A stretch of 64,000 nucleotides of DNA from Streptomyces sp. NRRL F-525 (GTDB lineage Bacteria; Actinomycetota; Actinomycetes; Streptomycetales; Streptomycetaceae). Of the stretch, positions 16,589 through 26,383 are shown in pieces; position 1 is the first letter of the stretch, and each line of letters opens with the position of its first letter. The position numbers were made by a program, and so were the translations under genes. The notes under the pieces were generated by a model, which saw nothing but the letters and a program-made list of their open reading frames with translations, was not told the DNA's origin and did no database searches. The DNA lies in contig NZ_JNXE01000023.1 in the NCBI RefSeq assembly GCF_000716605.1, forward strand, positions 62,001-126,000, in the 5' to 3' direction.

Positions 16589-16882
16589 CTAGCCGTAGAC
16601 GATGCGGCGCAACTGCCTGAGCGTGAGCTCCGGTGGTGCGACCGCCCGGTATTTCAGGTCCGCCTCGATCCGGTCGAAGATCGTCGCGTTGACCAGGCCC
16701 TGGGCCTGGAGCTCGCGGTGGCGGCGACGGACGTACTCCTCGGTCGTCTCGTCGAAGTAGGCGAGCACGTCCTGGATCACCCGCAGTGCCTCGCCCCGGT
16801 TGAGGGGTGAGGAGCGCGTCAGATGATCAACGAGTTCGTCGTGCACCCGGTTGATCCTGGGGTACCGAAGGGAGGTTTGCAA
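16589..16882 (-). CDS. Small conserved-looking protein in operon with glmS, function unknown
   Basis: 97 residues from TTG at 16882 (AGGA 4-5 nt upstream) or 85 residues from GTG at 16846 (AGGA 7 nt upstream); the shorter form has the better spacing. The sequence is charged and mostly helical (RRRHRELQAQGLVNATIFDRIEADLKYR, LRQLRRIVYG), with no membrane segment, cysteine cluster or known motif. It ends 12 bp before glmS on the same strand, so it probably shares the glmS transcript. A perfect 16-bp palindrome at 16889-16904 sits at its 5' end. I do not recognise the family. Confidence 0.65.
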   Translation of the reverse strand: MQTSLRYPRINRVHDELVDHLTRSSPLNRGEALRVIQDVLAYFDETTEEYVRRRHRELQAQGLVNATIFDRIEADLKYRAVAPPELTLRQLRRIVYG

Positions 16883-16888
16883 GAATCC

Positions 16889-16904
16889 TGCCCGATATCG
16901 GGCA
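16889..16904. promoter_or_regulatory. Perfect 16-bp palindrome between divergent genes
   Basis: TGCCCGATATCGGGCA lies between the small gene/glmS operon and the phosphatase gene. Position and symmetry fit an operator for a dimeric regulator controlling one or both directions. The binding factor is unknown. Confidence 0.55.
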
Positions 16905-16996
16905 ACGGCCTGTTGAAAGTCTTATGGGGCTCTGTTCGTAAGCTGTCCATCCTGTGTCTTGCGCACCGTTGCTCATGTCGACGAGTTTCAGACGCC

Positions 16997-18586
16997 ATGG
17001 ACATTCCTCGTATGGGCGTACCCGCGGAGCTCGCAGAGCGCATGAGCATGGCGGAGCAGCACGAGTACCTGCGCGCGAGATTCTCGCGGCGCACGATGAT
17101 CAGGGGCGGTGCCGTCACGCTCGGCGCCGTCGCGGGTGGCGTGTTCGTACCGGGCGGTATAGCCCAGGCGGCCGTCCCCACCCAGGCCACCACCAAGACC
17201 ACCCCGGCCACGGAGTCGGTGGACGGGGCCCTCGTCTCCCCGTTCGGCCGCCACCTCGCCTTCGGCAACGACCCGAGCACGGAGGTGACGGTCTCCTGGC
17301 AGGTCCCGACCAACGTCAAGAAACCGTTCGTCCGGATCGGCGCGCACCCCTGGGACCTCTCCCACAAGATCGAGGCCGAGGTGCGCTCGCTGTACACCCC
17401 GGCGGGCGTCGGCGCGAGCGGCGACCACACCCAGTACTACCTGCACGCCAAGCTGACCCACCTGCGCCCGGGCAAGACGTACTACTACGGCGTCGGCCAC
17501 GCGGGCTTCGACCCGGCCGAGGCCCATCTGCTCGGCACGCTGGGCACCTTCACCACCGCCCCCGACCGCGCCGTGCCGTTCACCTTCACCGCCTTCGGCG
17601 ACGAGGGCGTCGGCTACCACGGCCTGGCCAACAACAGCCTCCTGCTCGGCCAGAACCCGGCCTTCCACCTGCACGCCGGCGACATCTGCTACGCCGACCC
17701 GGCGGGCGCGGGCCAGACCGCCGACGCCGGTTTCGACTCGCGCACCTGGGACCTGTTCCTCGCGCAGACCGAGTCGGTCGCCAAGTCCGTGCCGTGGATG
17801 CCCGCCTACGGCAACCACGACATGGAGGCCTGGTACTCGCCCAACGGCTACGGCGGCGAGGACGCGCGCTGGAACCTGCCGGACAACGGCCCCGACAAGG
17901 CGAACCTGCCGGGCGTCTACTCCTTCGTCTACGGCAACACGGCGGTCATCTCGCTGGACGCCAACGACGTGTCCTTCGAGATCCCGGCCAACCTCGGCAT
18001 CTCCGGCGGCACCCAGACCAAGTGGCTGGAGGCGCAGCTCAAGAAGTACCGCGCGTCCAGGGACATCGACTTCGTGGTGATCTTCTTCCACCACTGCGCG
18101 TACTGCACCTCGACGGCGCACTCCTCGGAGGGGGGAGTGCGCAACGAGTGGGTGCCGCTGTTCGAGAAGTACACGGTGGACCTGGTCATCAACGGCCACA
18201 ACCACCAGTACGAGCGCACCGACGTCATCAAGAAGAACGCGGTCGTCAAGAAGCTGCCGATCGGCGGCACGGCGTACCCGGAGACCGAGGGTGTCGTCTA
18301 CGTGACGGCGGGCGCGGCCGGCCGCAGCCTGTACGCGTTCTCCGCCCCGGACTCCTACGAGGGCCACGTCGCCGACCTCGACTCGGTGGCCGCCTTCGTC
18401 AACACCAAGGACGGCAAGGTCAACGAGACGGTCGCGTGGTCGCGCGTCCGCTACCTCAACTACTCGTTCCTGCGCGTCGACGTCCAGCCCGCCCACAAGG
18501 GCCGTACGGCGACCCTGACGGTCCGCGGCATCGCCGAGACCGGCGCCGAGATCGACCGCTTCACGGTGGCACGCAAGGCCAAGTAG
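16997..18586 (+). CDS. Tat-exported purple acid phosphatase-like metallophosphoesterase
   Basis: 529 residues from ATG at 16997; earlier in-frame starts would displace the Tat signal further. The signal has twin arginines at 31-32 (FSRRTMIRGG), a hydrophobic stretch and an AQA cleavage region. A fibronectin-like purple acid phosphatase N-terminal domain covers about 75-190. The calcineurin-like catalytic domain follows with metal-ligand motifs FGDEG, HAGDICYAD, YGNHDME, FFHH and NGHNHQYER (399-406). Purple acid phosphatases use a dinuclear Fe-metal centre to hydrolyse phosphate esters at the cell surface, and cofactor loading before export fits the Tat route. No Pho box was identified in the 150-bp upstream region. 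Confidence 0.88.
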   Translation: MDIPRMGVPAELAERMSMAEQHEYLRARFSRRTMIRGGAVTLGAVAGGVFVPGGIAQAAVPTQATTKTTPATESVDGALVSPFGRHLAFGNDPSTEVTVSWQVPTNVKKPFVRIGAHPWDLSHKIEAEVRSLYTPAGVGASGDHTQYYLHAKLTHLRPGKTYYYGVGHAGFDPAEAHLLGTLGTFTTAPDRAVPFTFTAFGDEGVGYHGLANNSLLLGQNPAFHLHAGDICYADPAGAGQTADAGFDSRTWDLFLAQTESVAKSVPWMPAYGNHDMEAWYSPNGYGGEDARWNLPDNGPDKANLPGVYSFVYGNTAVISLDANDVSFEIPANLGISGGTQTKWLEAQLKKYRASRDIDFVVIFFHHCAYCTSTAHSSEGGVRNEWVPLFEKYTVDLVINGHNHQYERTDVIKKNAVVKKLPIGGTAYPETEGVVYVTAGAAGRSLYAFSAPDSYEGHVADLDSVAAFVNTKDGKVNETVAWSRVRYLNYSFLRVDVQPAHKGRTATLTVRGIAETGAEIDRFTVARKAK

Positions 18587-18636
18587 CTCTGAGCCAAACC
18601 GAGTTACGCCCGGAAGGCAGGGCGCCACTCATCCCG

Positions 18637-18681
18637 CAGGCGGTCCTCCCCGGATGGTCACATCCGTTTGAGGACCGCCTG
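18637..18681. terminator. Inverted repeat between convergent genes
   Basis: CAGGCGGTCCTC (18637-18648) and GAGGACCGCCTG (18670-18681) form a perfect 12-bp stem with a 21-nt loop. The right arm lies inside the last codons of the DUF4429 gene. It could terminate the phosphatase transcript. Confidence 0.5.
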
Positions 18682-19536
18682 TTTGGCCATCGTGAACTCC
18701 TCGTCCGTGAGCACCCCGTCCCGGTGCAGCTCCCCGAGTTCCCGCAGCCGCCGCAGCAGCGCGTCATGGCCGTCCTCCGCGGCGGCCGCCAACTGCCGTA
18801 CGGGCTCGGGCTGTTCAGGCCGTACGTCCGTCTCGGCGGCCGGGTGCGGGAGGCGGGCCTGGACGGCCGCGGCGACCAGGGCCATCAGCGGATCCTTCTT
18901 GAAGCCCCACAACTCAACGGAGTTGGGGTCGTACTTGGGCGGAGCCTTGGTCGGCGCGTTGCGCACCGAGAAGCGGATGTAGCCGTTCTCCAGACCGGCC
19001 GACGGGCGCCACTCCACGCCGACGAGGTCCGTGACGGCGAGCGTGCGGGCACCGGCCGCCGACTTGGCGTCCTCGGTCTTCCAGTTCCACTCCAGCCGTA
19101 CGCGCTCGCCGTCGAAGCTCGCCGTGCCGTCCCCGGCGGACACCGACAGCGGTACGGCGGGGCCCGGCAGCAGGTACGCGTCCACCGGGTCGGCCGGTAC
19201 CTGGTCGAGCAGCAGGGCGCTGCGGACCTCGTCCACGAAGTACTCGGCGACGCCGTACCGGTCCGACTCGACGGGGAGTTGGTAGGGATCGTCGCCCTCG
19301 GTGAGGCGGCCGCCGGTGGCGTGCAGCAGGGGGTCGGCGCCGTCGCGCAGCCGCAGTCTCAGCCGCCCGGACTTCCGGCCCTGCTCGAAGGAGACGCCCG
19401 CCAACGCGCCCAAGGGGACGACGAGTTCGCCGAGTGTCTTGCGGAACAGGCCGACGTTCTTGTCCCGTCCTGGAGTCAGCCGCAGGGCGTCGCCGTCGAA
19501 GATCCAGGTGCCGTCCTTCTGGATGATTTCCGCCAT
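18658..19536 (-). CDS. DUF4429 and SHOCT-like domain protein
   Basis: 292 residues from ATG at 19536. The N-terminal region MAEIIQKDGTWIFDGDALRL and a second similar block around DGTASFDGERVRLEWNWK indicate two DUF4429 repeats, at about residues 1-90 and 115-225. A short C-terminal helix pair, LRELGELHRDGVLTDEEFTMAKQAVL, is a SHOCT-like module often appended to actinobacterial envelope or oligomerising proteins. No signal peptide or membrane segment is seen. Function is unknown; the DUF4429 fold resembles a PH-like domain in related proteins. It is convergent with the phosphatase gene and divergent from the hexosaminidase gene, with an 83-bp gap to the latter. Confidence 0.85.
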   Translation of the reverse strand: MAEIIQKDGTWIFDGDALRLTPGRDKNVGLFRKTLGELVVPLGALAGVSFEQGRKSGRLRLRLRDGADPLLHATGGRLTEGDDPYQLPVESDRYGVAEYFVDEVRSALLLDQVPADPVDAYLLPGPAVPLSVSAGDGTASFDGERVRLEWNWKTEDAKSAAGARTLAVTDLVGVEWRPSAGLENGYIRFSVRNAPTKAPPKYDPNSVELWGFKKDPLMALVAAAVQARLPHPAAETDVRPEQPEPVRQLAAAAEDGHDALLRRLRELGELHRDGVLTDEEFTMAKQAVLKRM

Positions 19537-19619
19537 AGGAAGGATTGTTCCACCGCTCTGCCGACAGAATGGTCTGTACCTGTCCGGGCTCAAAGGAAGT
19601 TCAAAGGAAGGGACCGCTC

Positions 19620-21221
19620 GTGAGACGCCTTGTGAGACAGCGCCACAGAACGACCCGCCTCCTCGGTTCGCTGCTGCTCGTCGCCGCCGCGAGCGTGTCC
19701 GTCGTCGGCGCCGCACCACCCGCCGCGCCCGCCGCCGCCACCCCGCTGGGCCGGGTGGTCCCGGCGCCCGCCAAGGTCACCCCCGCCGGCCATCCGTACC
19801 GGATCACGAGCGCCACCCGGATCCGCGTCGACGACACCCGTGAGTCGCGCCGGATCGGCGCGTACCTCGCGGGCATCCTGCGCCCCTCCACCGGCTACCG
19901 GCTGCCCGTCACCTCGCGCGGCAAGGGCGGCATCCAACTCCGCCTGGCCAACGGCACGTTCGGCGCCGAGGGCTACCGGCTCGTCAGTGGGGCCTCGGGG
20001 GTCACCATCACCGCGAGCAGGCCCGCAGGCCTCTTCCACGGCGTGCAGACCCTGCGCCAACTCCTGCCCGCCGCGGTGGAGAAGAAGTCGGTGCAGCGCG
20101 GCCCCTGGCAGATCGCGGGCGGCACGATCGAGGACTCCCCGCGCTACGCCTACCGCGGCGCGATGCTCGACGTCTCCCGGCACTTCTTCACCGTCGCCCA
20201 AGTCAAGCACTACATCGACGAGTTGGCGCTCTACAAGATCAACACCCTGCATCTGCACCTCAGCGACGACCAGGGCTGGCGCATCGCCGTCAACTCCTGG
20301 CCCCGCCTGGCGACTTACGGCGGCTCGACGGAGGTCGGCGGCGGCACCGGCGGCCACTACACGAAGGACGACTACAAGGAGATCGTCCGCTACGCCTCCT
20401 CGCGCTTCCTGGAGGTGGTCCCGGAGATCGACATGCCGGGCCACACCAATGCGGCCCTCGCCTCCTACGCCGACCTGAACTGCGACGGTGTCGCACCCCC
20501 GCTCTACACCGGCACGGACGTCGGCTTCAGCTCGCTGTGCGTCGGCAAGGACCTCACGTACCGCTTCGTGGACGACGTGATCCGTGAGCTGGCCGCGATC
20601 ACTCCGGGCCGCTACCTCCACATCGGCGGCGACGAGGCGCAGTCCACCAGCCACGAGGACTACGTCAAGTTCATGGACCGGGTGCAGCCGATCGTCACCA
20701 AGTACGGCAAGACGGTGATCGCCTGGCACCAGATCACCGGCGCCCACCCCGTGAAGGGCGCCCTCGCCCAGTACTGGGGTCTCGACGACACCGACGCCGC
20801 CGAGAAGGCGCAGGTCGCCGAGGCCGCGAAGAACGGCACCGGGCTGATCCTCTCGCCCGCCGACCGGGTCTACCTCGACATGAAGTACACCGAGGCCACC
20901 CCGCTCGGCCAGGACTGGGCGGGCCTCGTCGAGGTCAAGCGGTCCTACGACTGGGACCCGGGCAACTACCTTCCCGGGGTGCCGAGTTCGGCGATCCGGG
21001 GTGTCGAGGCGCCGCTGTGGTCGGAGACGATCGTGACCGGCGCGAACATCGACTACATGGCCTTCCCGAGGCTCCCGGGCGTGGCCGAGCTGGGCTGGTC
21101 GCCGGCCTCGACGCACGACTGGGACACGTACAAGGTGCGGCTCGCGGCACAGGCCCCGCGCTGGGACGCGCTGGGGATCGACTACTACCGGTCGCCCCAA
21201 GTCCCTTGGACCGCACAGTAG
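19620..21221 (+). CDS. Secreted GH20 beta-N-acetylhexosaminidase
   Basis: 533 residues from GTG at 19620, with GGAAGGG 8 nt upstream. A Sec signal peptide covers about 1-40 (RLLGSLLLVAAASVSVVGA, AAPAAA cleavage region). A GH20b alpha/beta domain (about 45-165) precedes the catalytic barrel (about 170-505). The substrate-assisted catalytic Asp-Glu pair is D338-E339 in HIGGDEAQ. HLHLSDDQGWR and the tryptophan-rich C-terminal WSE and WSP motifs are also family marks. It releases terminal GlcNAc from chitin oligomers or muropeptides outside the cell. Proximity to glmS fits amino-sugar metabolism, but I see no clear DasR box in its short upstream gap. Confidence 0.94.
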   Translation: MRRLVRQRHRTTRLLGSLLLVAAASVSVVGAAPPAAPAAATPLGRVVPAPAKVTPAGHPYRITSATRIRVDDTRESRRIGAYLAGILRPSTGYRLPVTSRGKGGIQLRLANGTFGAEGYRLVSGASGVTITASRPAGLFHGVQTLRQLLPAAVEKKSVQRGPWQIAGGTIEDSPRYAYRGAMLDVSRHFFTVAQVKHYIDELALYKINTLHLHLSDDQGWRIAVNSWPRLATYGGSTEVGGGTGGHYTKDDYKEIVRYASSRFLEVVPEIDMPGHTNAALASYADLNCDGVAPPLYTGTDVGFSSLCVGKDLTYRFVDDVIRELAAITPGRYLHIGGDEAQSTSHEDYVKFMDRVQPIVTKYGKTVIAWHQITGAHPVKGALAQYWGLDDTDAAEKAQVAEAAKNGTGLILSPADRVYLDMKYTEATPLGQDWAGLVEVKRSYDWDPGNYLPGVPSSAIRGVEAPLWSETIVTGANIDYMAFPRLPGVAELGWSPASTHDWDTYKVRLAAQAPRWDALGIDYYRSPQVPWTAQ

Positions 21222-21241
21222 TTGATCGGTCTGGGTAAAAG

Positions 21242-21280
21242 GGCGGACACCCCGGGGGACCGTACCCCGGGGTGCCCGCC
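21242..21280. terminator. Bidirectional terminator between hexosaminidase gene and desD
   Basis: Arms 21242-21257 and 21265-21280 form a 16-bp GC-rich stem with one mismatch and a 7-nt loop between the two convergent genes. It lies 12 nt from the desD stop and 21 nt from the hexosaminidase stop. Confidence 0.85.
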
Positions 21281-21291
21281 TGCTTGTGGTG

Positions 21292-23070
21292 TCAGAACCC
21301 GGCGATGGGGTTCTTCAGTGTGCCGATGAGCTGGAGCGCGCCGGCCGGGTCCGCCAGGTCCACCATCTGCTTGTTGTTGCGCAGCTGGAGACGGTTGAGG
21401 CAGGACAGCGAGAACTCGGGCGCGAACATGTCGTACTGCCGGAACTTGTCGGCGAGTTCGGGTGCCGCGTCCTGGTACTCGCGGGTGACCTCCGCGACCG
21501 TACGCCAGAAGTCGTCCTCCTCCAGGACTCCCTCGGCGGCCAGGTTGGCGGCGAGCAAGCGGAAGAAGCAGTCGAAGACGTCGGTGAAGATCGAGAGCAG
21601 TTTCTTGTCCTCGGGGACCTCGACCCGCAGCCGCTCCACCGTCGGCGGCAGTACCGCGTCCGGGTCCATGACGGCGATCTCCTCGGCGATGTCCTTGTAG
21701 ATCGCGCGCTCGACGACACCGTCCTTGAGGACGAGGATGACGTTCTCGCCGTGCGGCATGAACACCAGGTCGTAGGCGTAGAAGCTGTGCAGCAACGGGG
21801 TGAAGTACGCCCGCAGATACCGCCGCAGCCACTCCACCGGGGTCAGCCCCGACTGCTCGATCAGCGCGCCGGCGAAGGACGCGCCCTCGTGGTCGAGGTG
21901 CACCAGCGAGGCCATCGTCGCGAGGGACTCGCCGTCCTGGAGCGAGGAGACCGGGCTCTCGCGCCACAGCGCGGCGAGCATCTTGCGGTACGGCGAGTAG
22001 CGGTCGGTCGCGGCCTCGTACTCCAGGTGCCGGTAGCCGACGGCCGCCTGCTCGCGGATGATCGACAGGCCGGTGGACTTCAACACCGGGTCGTTCTCGA
22101 TGAGTTGGGCGAGCCAGTCGTTGATCGCCGGGGTCGCCTCCATGTAGGCGGCCGACAGTCCACGCATGAAGCCCATGTTGATGACGGACAGGGCCGTCTT
22201 CACGTAGTGCTTCTCGGGGTGGGACTTGTTGAAGAAGGTCCGGATGGACTGCTGGGCGAGGTACTCGTCGTCGCCCTCGCCGAGGCACACGAGGTGGCCG
22301 CGGGCGATCTCGGCGGCGAAGGTGACGCTGAGCTTGTTCCACCACTGCCAGGGGTGGACGGGGATGAGGAGGTAGTCGTCCGGGTCGGCACCCTGCTCGG
22401 AAAGTGTTACGCGGAAACGGTTCAGCGTCACACTTCCCAGCTCCTCCCTCAGGAAGGACTCGTACTCGATGCCCACGCCCGCCGTGAACGCGGCCCGCGA
22501 GCGGTGCGCGGCCAGCCAGACCAGCCGGACCGGGCTCGCGGTCTCGGGGGCGTACGAGAGGTACTCGTGGATGCCGAAGCCGAGGCGGCCGTTGTTGGCG
22601 ACGAAGCAGGGGTGGCCCTCGGTCATCCCGGTCTCGATGGCCTGGAAGTCGCTCTTCACCAGCTCGGCGACCGGGATCTGCGGCTTGGTGAGCTTGTAGC
22701 AGGTGCCGGAGAGCGTGGAGGAGATCTCCTCCAGGTAGACCGGCAGGATCTCCTCGCTCAGCCCGAGTGCCTGCTTCAGCTCGATGAAGAAGTCCAGCGC
22801 GGCGAGCGGGAGTTCGGCCCCGTCGCGGTGCCGGGTGATCGAGTCGGCGTCGACCTGCCAGTGGTCGAGGGCGTACCGGGTGGCGGCGAACCGGTAGCGG
22901 GTCAGCCCGTCGTCACTCCGGACGACGTACAAGTCGCCGTCCTTCTCGGCCGGTTCGGGGGTGATCAGCCGCTCGTGCGCGAACTCGGCGAGGGCCTTGC
23001 GGATGAGGAGGCGGTTGGCCTTCTCCCAGCGCTCGGGGGAGAGATGGGCGACGGCGTCGGCGAGGCTCAT
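21292..23070 (-). CDS. desD: Desferrioxamine synthetase DesD (NIS synthetase)
   Basis: 592 residues, full length for an IucA/IucC-family NRPS-independent siderophore synthetase. It adenylates the succinyl carboxylate of N-hydroxy-N-succinylcadaverine and joins and cyclises three units to desferrioxamine E, or makes B with an acylated partner. The N-terminal IucA/IucC domain covers about residues 145-390 (the HPCFVANNGRLGF and HPWQWWNKL motifs bind ATP). The C-terminal FhuF-like domain covers about 410-580 (YLRAYFTPLLHSFYAYDLVFMPHGENVILV). Its start overlaps the desC stop by 4 nt (ATGA). It is the last gene of the desABCD operon, controlled from the iron box at 26384-26402. Confidence 0.96.
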   Translation of the reverse strand: MSLADAVAHLSPERWEKANRLLIRKALAEFAHERLITPEPAEKDGDLYVVRSDDGLTRYRFAATRYALDHWQVDADSITRHRDGAELPLAALDFFIELKQALGLSEEILPVYLEEISSTLSGTCYKLTKPQIPVAELVKSDFQAIETGMTEGHPCFVANNGRLGFGIHEYLSYAPETASPVRLVWLAAHRSRAAFTAGVGIEYESFLREELGSVTLNRFRVTLSEQGADPDDYLLIPVHPWQWWNKLSVTFAAEIARGHLVCLGEGDDEYLAQQSIRTFFNKSHPEKHYVKTALSVINMGFMRGLSAAYMEATPAINDWLAQLIENDPVLKSTGLSIIREQAAVGYRHLEYEAATDRYSPYRKMLAALWRESPVSSLQDGESLATMASLVHLDHEGASFAGALIEQSGLTPVEWLRRYLRAYFTPLLHSFYAYDLVFMPHGENVILVLKDGVVERAIYKDIAEEIAVMDPDAVLPPTVERLRVEVPEDKKLLSIFTDVFDCFFRLLAANLAAEGVLEEDDFWRTVAEVTREYQDAAPELADKFRQYDMFAPEFSLSCLNRLQLRNNKQMVDLADPAGALQLIGTLKNPIAGF

Positions 23071-23612
23071 GCGGACACCGCCGTAGCGGCCAAGCTGCGC
23101 CTTTTAAGGAAGCGTTCCCGTGTGCAGAAGCTCAACAAGGCTTTCTTCTCCGGCTTTTGGATCTCACGCTCGGGCACGAACCCGACCGCCTCGTTCAGGG
23201 CGTGGACGGCGGTGTTGGACACGTCCGGTTCCACGACGACACGGGCGACGGCCGGGTCCTCGAAGAGGCGGGCCATCACGGCGGTGATCACCGCACGGGT
23301 GAAGCCGTGGACGGGCGCCTCCGTGGCCGGCGTCAGGAAGTGCATGCCGACGTCACCGGGCAACGGCTCGTACAGGCCCACCAGTTCGCGATGACGGGGG
23401 TCGTAGTACTCCATGAGGAAGGCGGGAACACCGTCCTGCAGCCCGAGCAGCGCGTGCTGGTGCTCGTCGGCCGCGATCTCCATGTACGCGCGCTCGACGT
23501 CCTCCAGTCTCGCGTCCTGCATCATCCAGAACGCGGCCTTGGGATGCGTGAGCCACCGGTGCAGCAACTCGGCGTCCTGGAGCGGGTCGAGGGGGCGGAA
23601 GGTGAAGGTCAT
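23067..23612 (-). CDS. desC: Siderophore acyltransferase DesC (GNAT)
   Basis: 181 residues. It transfers succinyl or acetyl from CoA to N-hydroxycadaverine, forming the hydroxamate. It belongs to the IucB/AcsA-like GNAT group: [29 protein letters not shown] at the N-terminus, [15 protein letters not shown]-like [21 protein letters not shown] for CoA binding, and [20 protein letters not shown]. Both its ends overlap neighbouring genes by 4 nt, so translation is coupled in the order desB-desC-desD. Regulation is through the operon iron box. Confidence 0.95.
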   Translation of the reverse strand: MTFTFRPLDPLQDAELLHRWLTHPKAAFWMMQDARLEDVERAYMEIAADEHQHALLGLQDGVPAFLMEYYDPRHRELVGLYEPLPGDVGMHFLTPATEAPVHGFTRAVITAVMARLFEDPAVARVVVEPDVSNTAVHALNEAVGFVPEREIQKPEKKALLSFCTRERFLKRRSLAATAVSA

Positions 23613-24892
23613 ACGGCGAACTCCTGGAACGCGATGGTCTGTTCGACCGGGTAGTACTCGGTGCCGAGCAGCTCACGGATGATGTACGAGTTGCGGTACG
23701 CGCCCATGCCCAGGTCCGGGGACGTGATGCTGTGCGCGTGGACGCCGGCGTTCTGCAGGAAGACGCCCCGGCCCGTGGTGTCGATGGAGTAGTTGCGCGC
23801 GATGTCGAAGTTGCCCCGCGAGTCGTAGCGCAGCCGCTCGTGGACGGGCTTGAGGAACTCCGGCTCGGCGTACTTGTAGCCGGTGGCGAGGATCAGGCCC
23901 TGGGAGCGCAGGGTGTAGTCCTTCTCCTGCTCCTCCTGGCGCAGCCCCAGCTCGTACACGCCGTCGCGGTAAGTGGCGCTGTCCAGCGAGGAGTTGGTGA
24001 GCAGCCGGGTGGGGACGGGCCCGCCGACCTTCTTCTGGTAGAGCAGGTCGAAGATCTCGTTGACGAGGTCGCCGTCGATGCCCTTGAACAGGCCCTTCTG
24101 CTCGGCCGTGAGGCGGTAGCGGGTCTGTTCCGGCAGGGCGTGGAAGTAGTCGATGTACTCCGGGGAGGTCATCTCCAGCGTGAGTTTCGTGTACTCCAGA
24201 GGGAAGAAGCGCGGCGAGCGCGTCACCCAGTTCAACTCGTAGCCGTGGACGTCGATCTCACTGAGCAGGTCGTAGTAGATCTCGGCGGCGGACTGCCCGC
24301 TGCCGACCAGCGTGATCGACTCCTTGGCCTGCAACTCCGCTTTGTGCTGCACGTAGCGGGAGTTGTGGATGAAGTCGCCGCCCAGACCGGCGACGGCCTC
24401 CGGGAGATACGGCGGGGTACCGGTGCCCAGGACCAGCTGCCGGGCGCGGAACACGTCACCGGCCTCGGTCCGGACGACGTAGACCTCGGTCTCGTCCTCG
24501 TACGTCACTTCGCTGACCGTCGTGCTGAAGCGCACGTTGGTGAGCTTGTTGGCGGCCCAGCGGCAGTAGTCGTCGTACTCGACGCGCAGCGGGTAGAAGT
24601 TCTCGCGGATGTAGAAGGGGTACAGACGCCCCTTCTCCTTCAGGTAGTTGAGGAAGGAGTACGGCGAGGTCGGGTCGGCCAGCGTGACCAGGTCCGACAT
24701 GAACGGGGTCTGGAGGTGCGCGCCGTCGAGGAACATGCCGGCGTGCCACTCGAAGTCGGGCTTCGAGTCCAGGAAGACACCGTCGAGTTCGGCGATGGGC
24801 TCGGTGAGGCAGGCGAGGCCGAGGTTGAAGGGCCCGAGCCCGATGCCCACGAAGTCGTAGGTCTTGTTCGAGGCTTCAGGATGCGCGGTCAA
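23609..24892 (-). CDS. desB: Cadaverine N-monooxygenase DesB
   Basis: 427 residues. FAD- and NADPH-dependent N-hydroxylase of the lysine/ornithine monooxygenase family, which hydroxylates cadaverine at nitrogen. The FAD-binding motif is [17 protein letters not shown] near residues 14-30; the NADPH-binding [13 protein letters not shown] lies near 195-210; the C-terminal LATGYKY motif lies near 335. The 17-nt overlap of its start with the desA stop supports operon translation. Together with DesA and DesC it makes the monomer joined by DesD. Confidence 0.96.
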   Translation of the reverse strand: MTAHPEASNKTYDFVGIGLGPFNLGLACLTEPIAELDGVFLDSKPDFEWHAGMFLDGAHLQTPFMSDLVTLADPTSPYSFLNYLKEKGRLYPFYIRENFYPLRVEYDDYCRWAANKLTNVRFSTTVSEVTYEDETEVYVVRTEAGDVFRARQLVLGTGTPPYLPEAVAGLGGDFIHNSRYVQHKAELQAKESITLVGSGQSAAEIYYDLLSEIDVHGYELNWVTRSPRFFPLEYTKLTLEMTSPEYIDYFHALPEQTRYRLTAEQKGLFKGIDGDLVNEIFDLLYQKKVGGPVPTRLLTNSSLDSATYRDGVYELGLRQEEQEKDYTLRSQGLILATGYKYAEPEFLKPVHERLRYDSRGNFDIARNYSIDTTGRGVFLQNAGVHAHSITSPDLGMGAYRNSYIIRELLGTEYYPVEQTIAFQEFAV

Positions 24893-26318
24893 GGGACTCT
24901 CCCAGGTACTGCTCGGCGTGGCCGGCGATCAGGTCGAGGACGGCGGCGATGTCGTCGGCCGTCGTCTCGGGGTTGAGCAGGGTGAACTTCAGGTAGTGGC
25001 GGCCCGCGACCTTGGTGCCCGCGACCACCGCGTCACCGGAGGCGAACAGGGCCTTGCGGGCGTACAGGTTGGCGCGGTCGATCTCGGCCGGGTCGGTGAC
25101 GGCGGCGGGGATGTAGCGGTAGACGAGGGTGGAGAGCGAGGGCGCGACCACGACGTCGAAGCGCGGATCGGCGGCAAGCAGCTTCCACCCTTCCTCCGCC
25201 AACTCGCAGACCTCGTCGAAGAGTTGGCCGATGCCGTCGGCGCCCATCACGCGCAGCGTCATCCACAGCTTGAGCGCGTCGAAACGGCGGGTGGTCTGGA
25301 GGGACTTGTCGACCTGGTTGGGGATGCGCTCCTGCACCGCGCGGCGCGGGTTGAGGTACTCCGCGTGGTAGGTCGCGTGGCGCAGGGTGTCGGCGTCGCG
25401 GACCAGCAGGGCGGACGAACTCACCGGCTGGAAGAAGGACTTGTGGTAATCCACGGTGACCGAGTCGGCGCGCTCGATGCCGTCGATCCGGCTCCGGTGC
25501 TTCAGCGAGGCGAGCAGCCCGCAGCCGTAGGCCGCGTCCACGTGCATCCACACCCCGAACTGCTCGCACAGGGCGGCGACTTCGGGCAGCGGGTCGATGG
25601 AACCGAAGTCGGTGGTGCCGGCGGTGGCGACGACGGCCATGGGGACGAGCCCGGCGCTCTTGCAGCGCTCCAGTTCGCGGGCGAGGGCAACGGTCTGCAT
25701 CCGCTTGTCGGCGCCGACAGGTATCGACACGACGGCGTCCTGCCCAAGTCCCAGCAGTTTTGCCGACTTCTTCACGCTGAAGTGGCTGACCTCGGAGGCG
25801 AAGATACGCAGTTTGGCGAGACTGTCGGTCTTCGCCTCCTCACGGGCCAGCAGCAGCGCCTGGAGGTTGGACTGGCTGCCGCCGGAGGTGAACACCCCGT
25901 CCGCGTGCGGCCCGAGGCCGATCCGCTCGTTCGTCCAGTCGATCAGTTTCCGCTCGATGAGGGTGCCGCCGGCCGACTGGTCCCAGGTGTCCAGGGAGGA
26001 GTTGACGGCGGAGAGCACCGCCTCGCCGAGCACGGCCGGGATGACGACCGGGCAGTTGAGGTGGGCGAGGTAGCGCGGGTGGTGGAAGTAGATCGCGTCA
26101 CGCAGATAGACCTCGTCCAGCTCGTCCAGCACCGCGGCGGTGTCGTGGAGCGGGCGGTCGAGGTCGATCCGGTCGATGAGGGGGGAGAGGGCGTCGACCG
26201 TGACGCCGGTGAACGGCCGTTCGGTGGTGGCGAGTTTGGCCGCCACCCGCTCCACGCCTTCCGTCACGGAGCGGCGGTAGTGCTCCGCAGTCGTGTCATT
26301 GAGCAGGTGCGAGCGCAT
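24876..26318 (-). CDS. desA: Lysine decarboxylase DesA
   Basis: 480 residues. PLP-dependent group II decarboxylase that converts lysine to cadaverine, the committed step of desferrioxamine synthesis. The Schiff-base lysine is K293 in [27 protein letters not shown] with the upstream VDAA gives the PLP-carboxylate Asp. [14 protein letters not shown] is also characteristic of the fold. ATG at 26318 has GGAGGA 8 nt upstream. It is the first gene of desABCD. An iron box lies 66 bp before the start, so the operon should be repressed by an iron-loaded DmdR/IdeR-type regulator. Confidence 0.96.
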   Translation of the reverse strand: MRSHLLNDTTAEHYRRSVTEGVERVAAKLATTERPFTGVTVDALSPLIDRIDLDRPLHDTAAVLDELDEVYLRDAIYFHHPRYLAHLNCPVVIPAVLGEAVLSAVNSSLDTWDQSAGGTLIERKLIDWTNERIGLGPHADGVFTSGGSQSNLQALLLAREEAKTDSLAKLRIFASEVSHFSVKKSAKLLGLGQDAVVSIPVGADKRMQTVALARELERCKSAGLVPMAVVATAGTTDFGSIDPLPEVAALCEQFGVWMHVDAAYGCGLLASLKHRSRIDGIERADSVTVDYHKSFFQPVSSSALLVRDADTLRHATYHAEYLNPRRAVQERIPNQVDKSLQTTRRFDALKLWMTLRVMGADGIGQLFDEVCELAEEGWKLLAADPRFDVVVAPSLSTLVYRYIPAAVTDPAEIDRANLYARKALFASGDAVVAGTKVAGRHYLKFTLLNPETTADDIAAVLDLIAGHAEQYLGESLDRAS

Positions 26319-26383
26319 GTGGGGGTCCTCCGGTGGGGAAGTCCGTGCGGGACAGGTGAGCGGCGGGGTTCCGCAACATCAAC

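Noticed and set aside
16954-19623. 889-residue plus-strand frame across the phosphatase and DUF4429 genes
   Set aside because: Out of frame with the clear phosphatase and antisense to the DUF4429 gene; composition is shadow-like.
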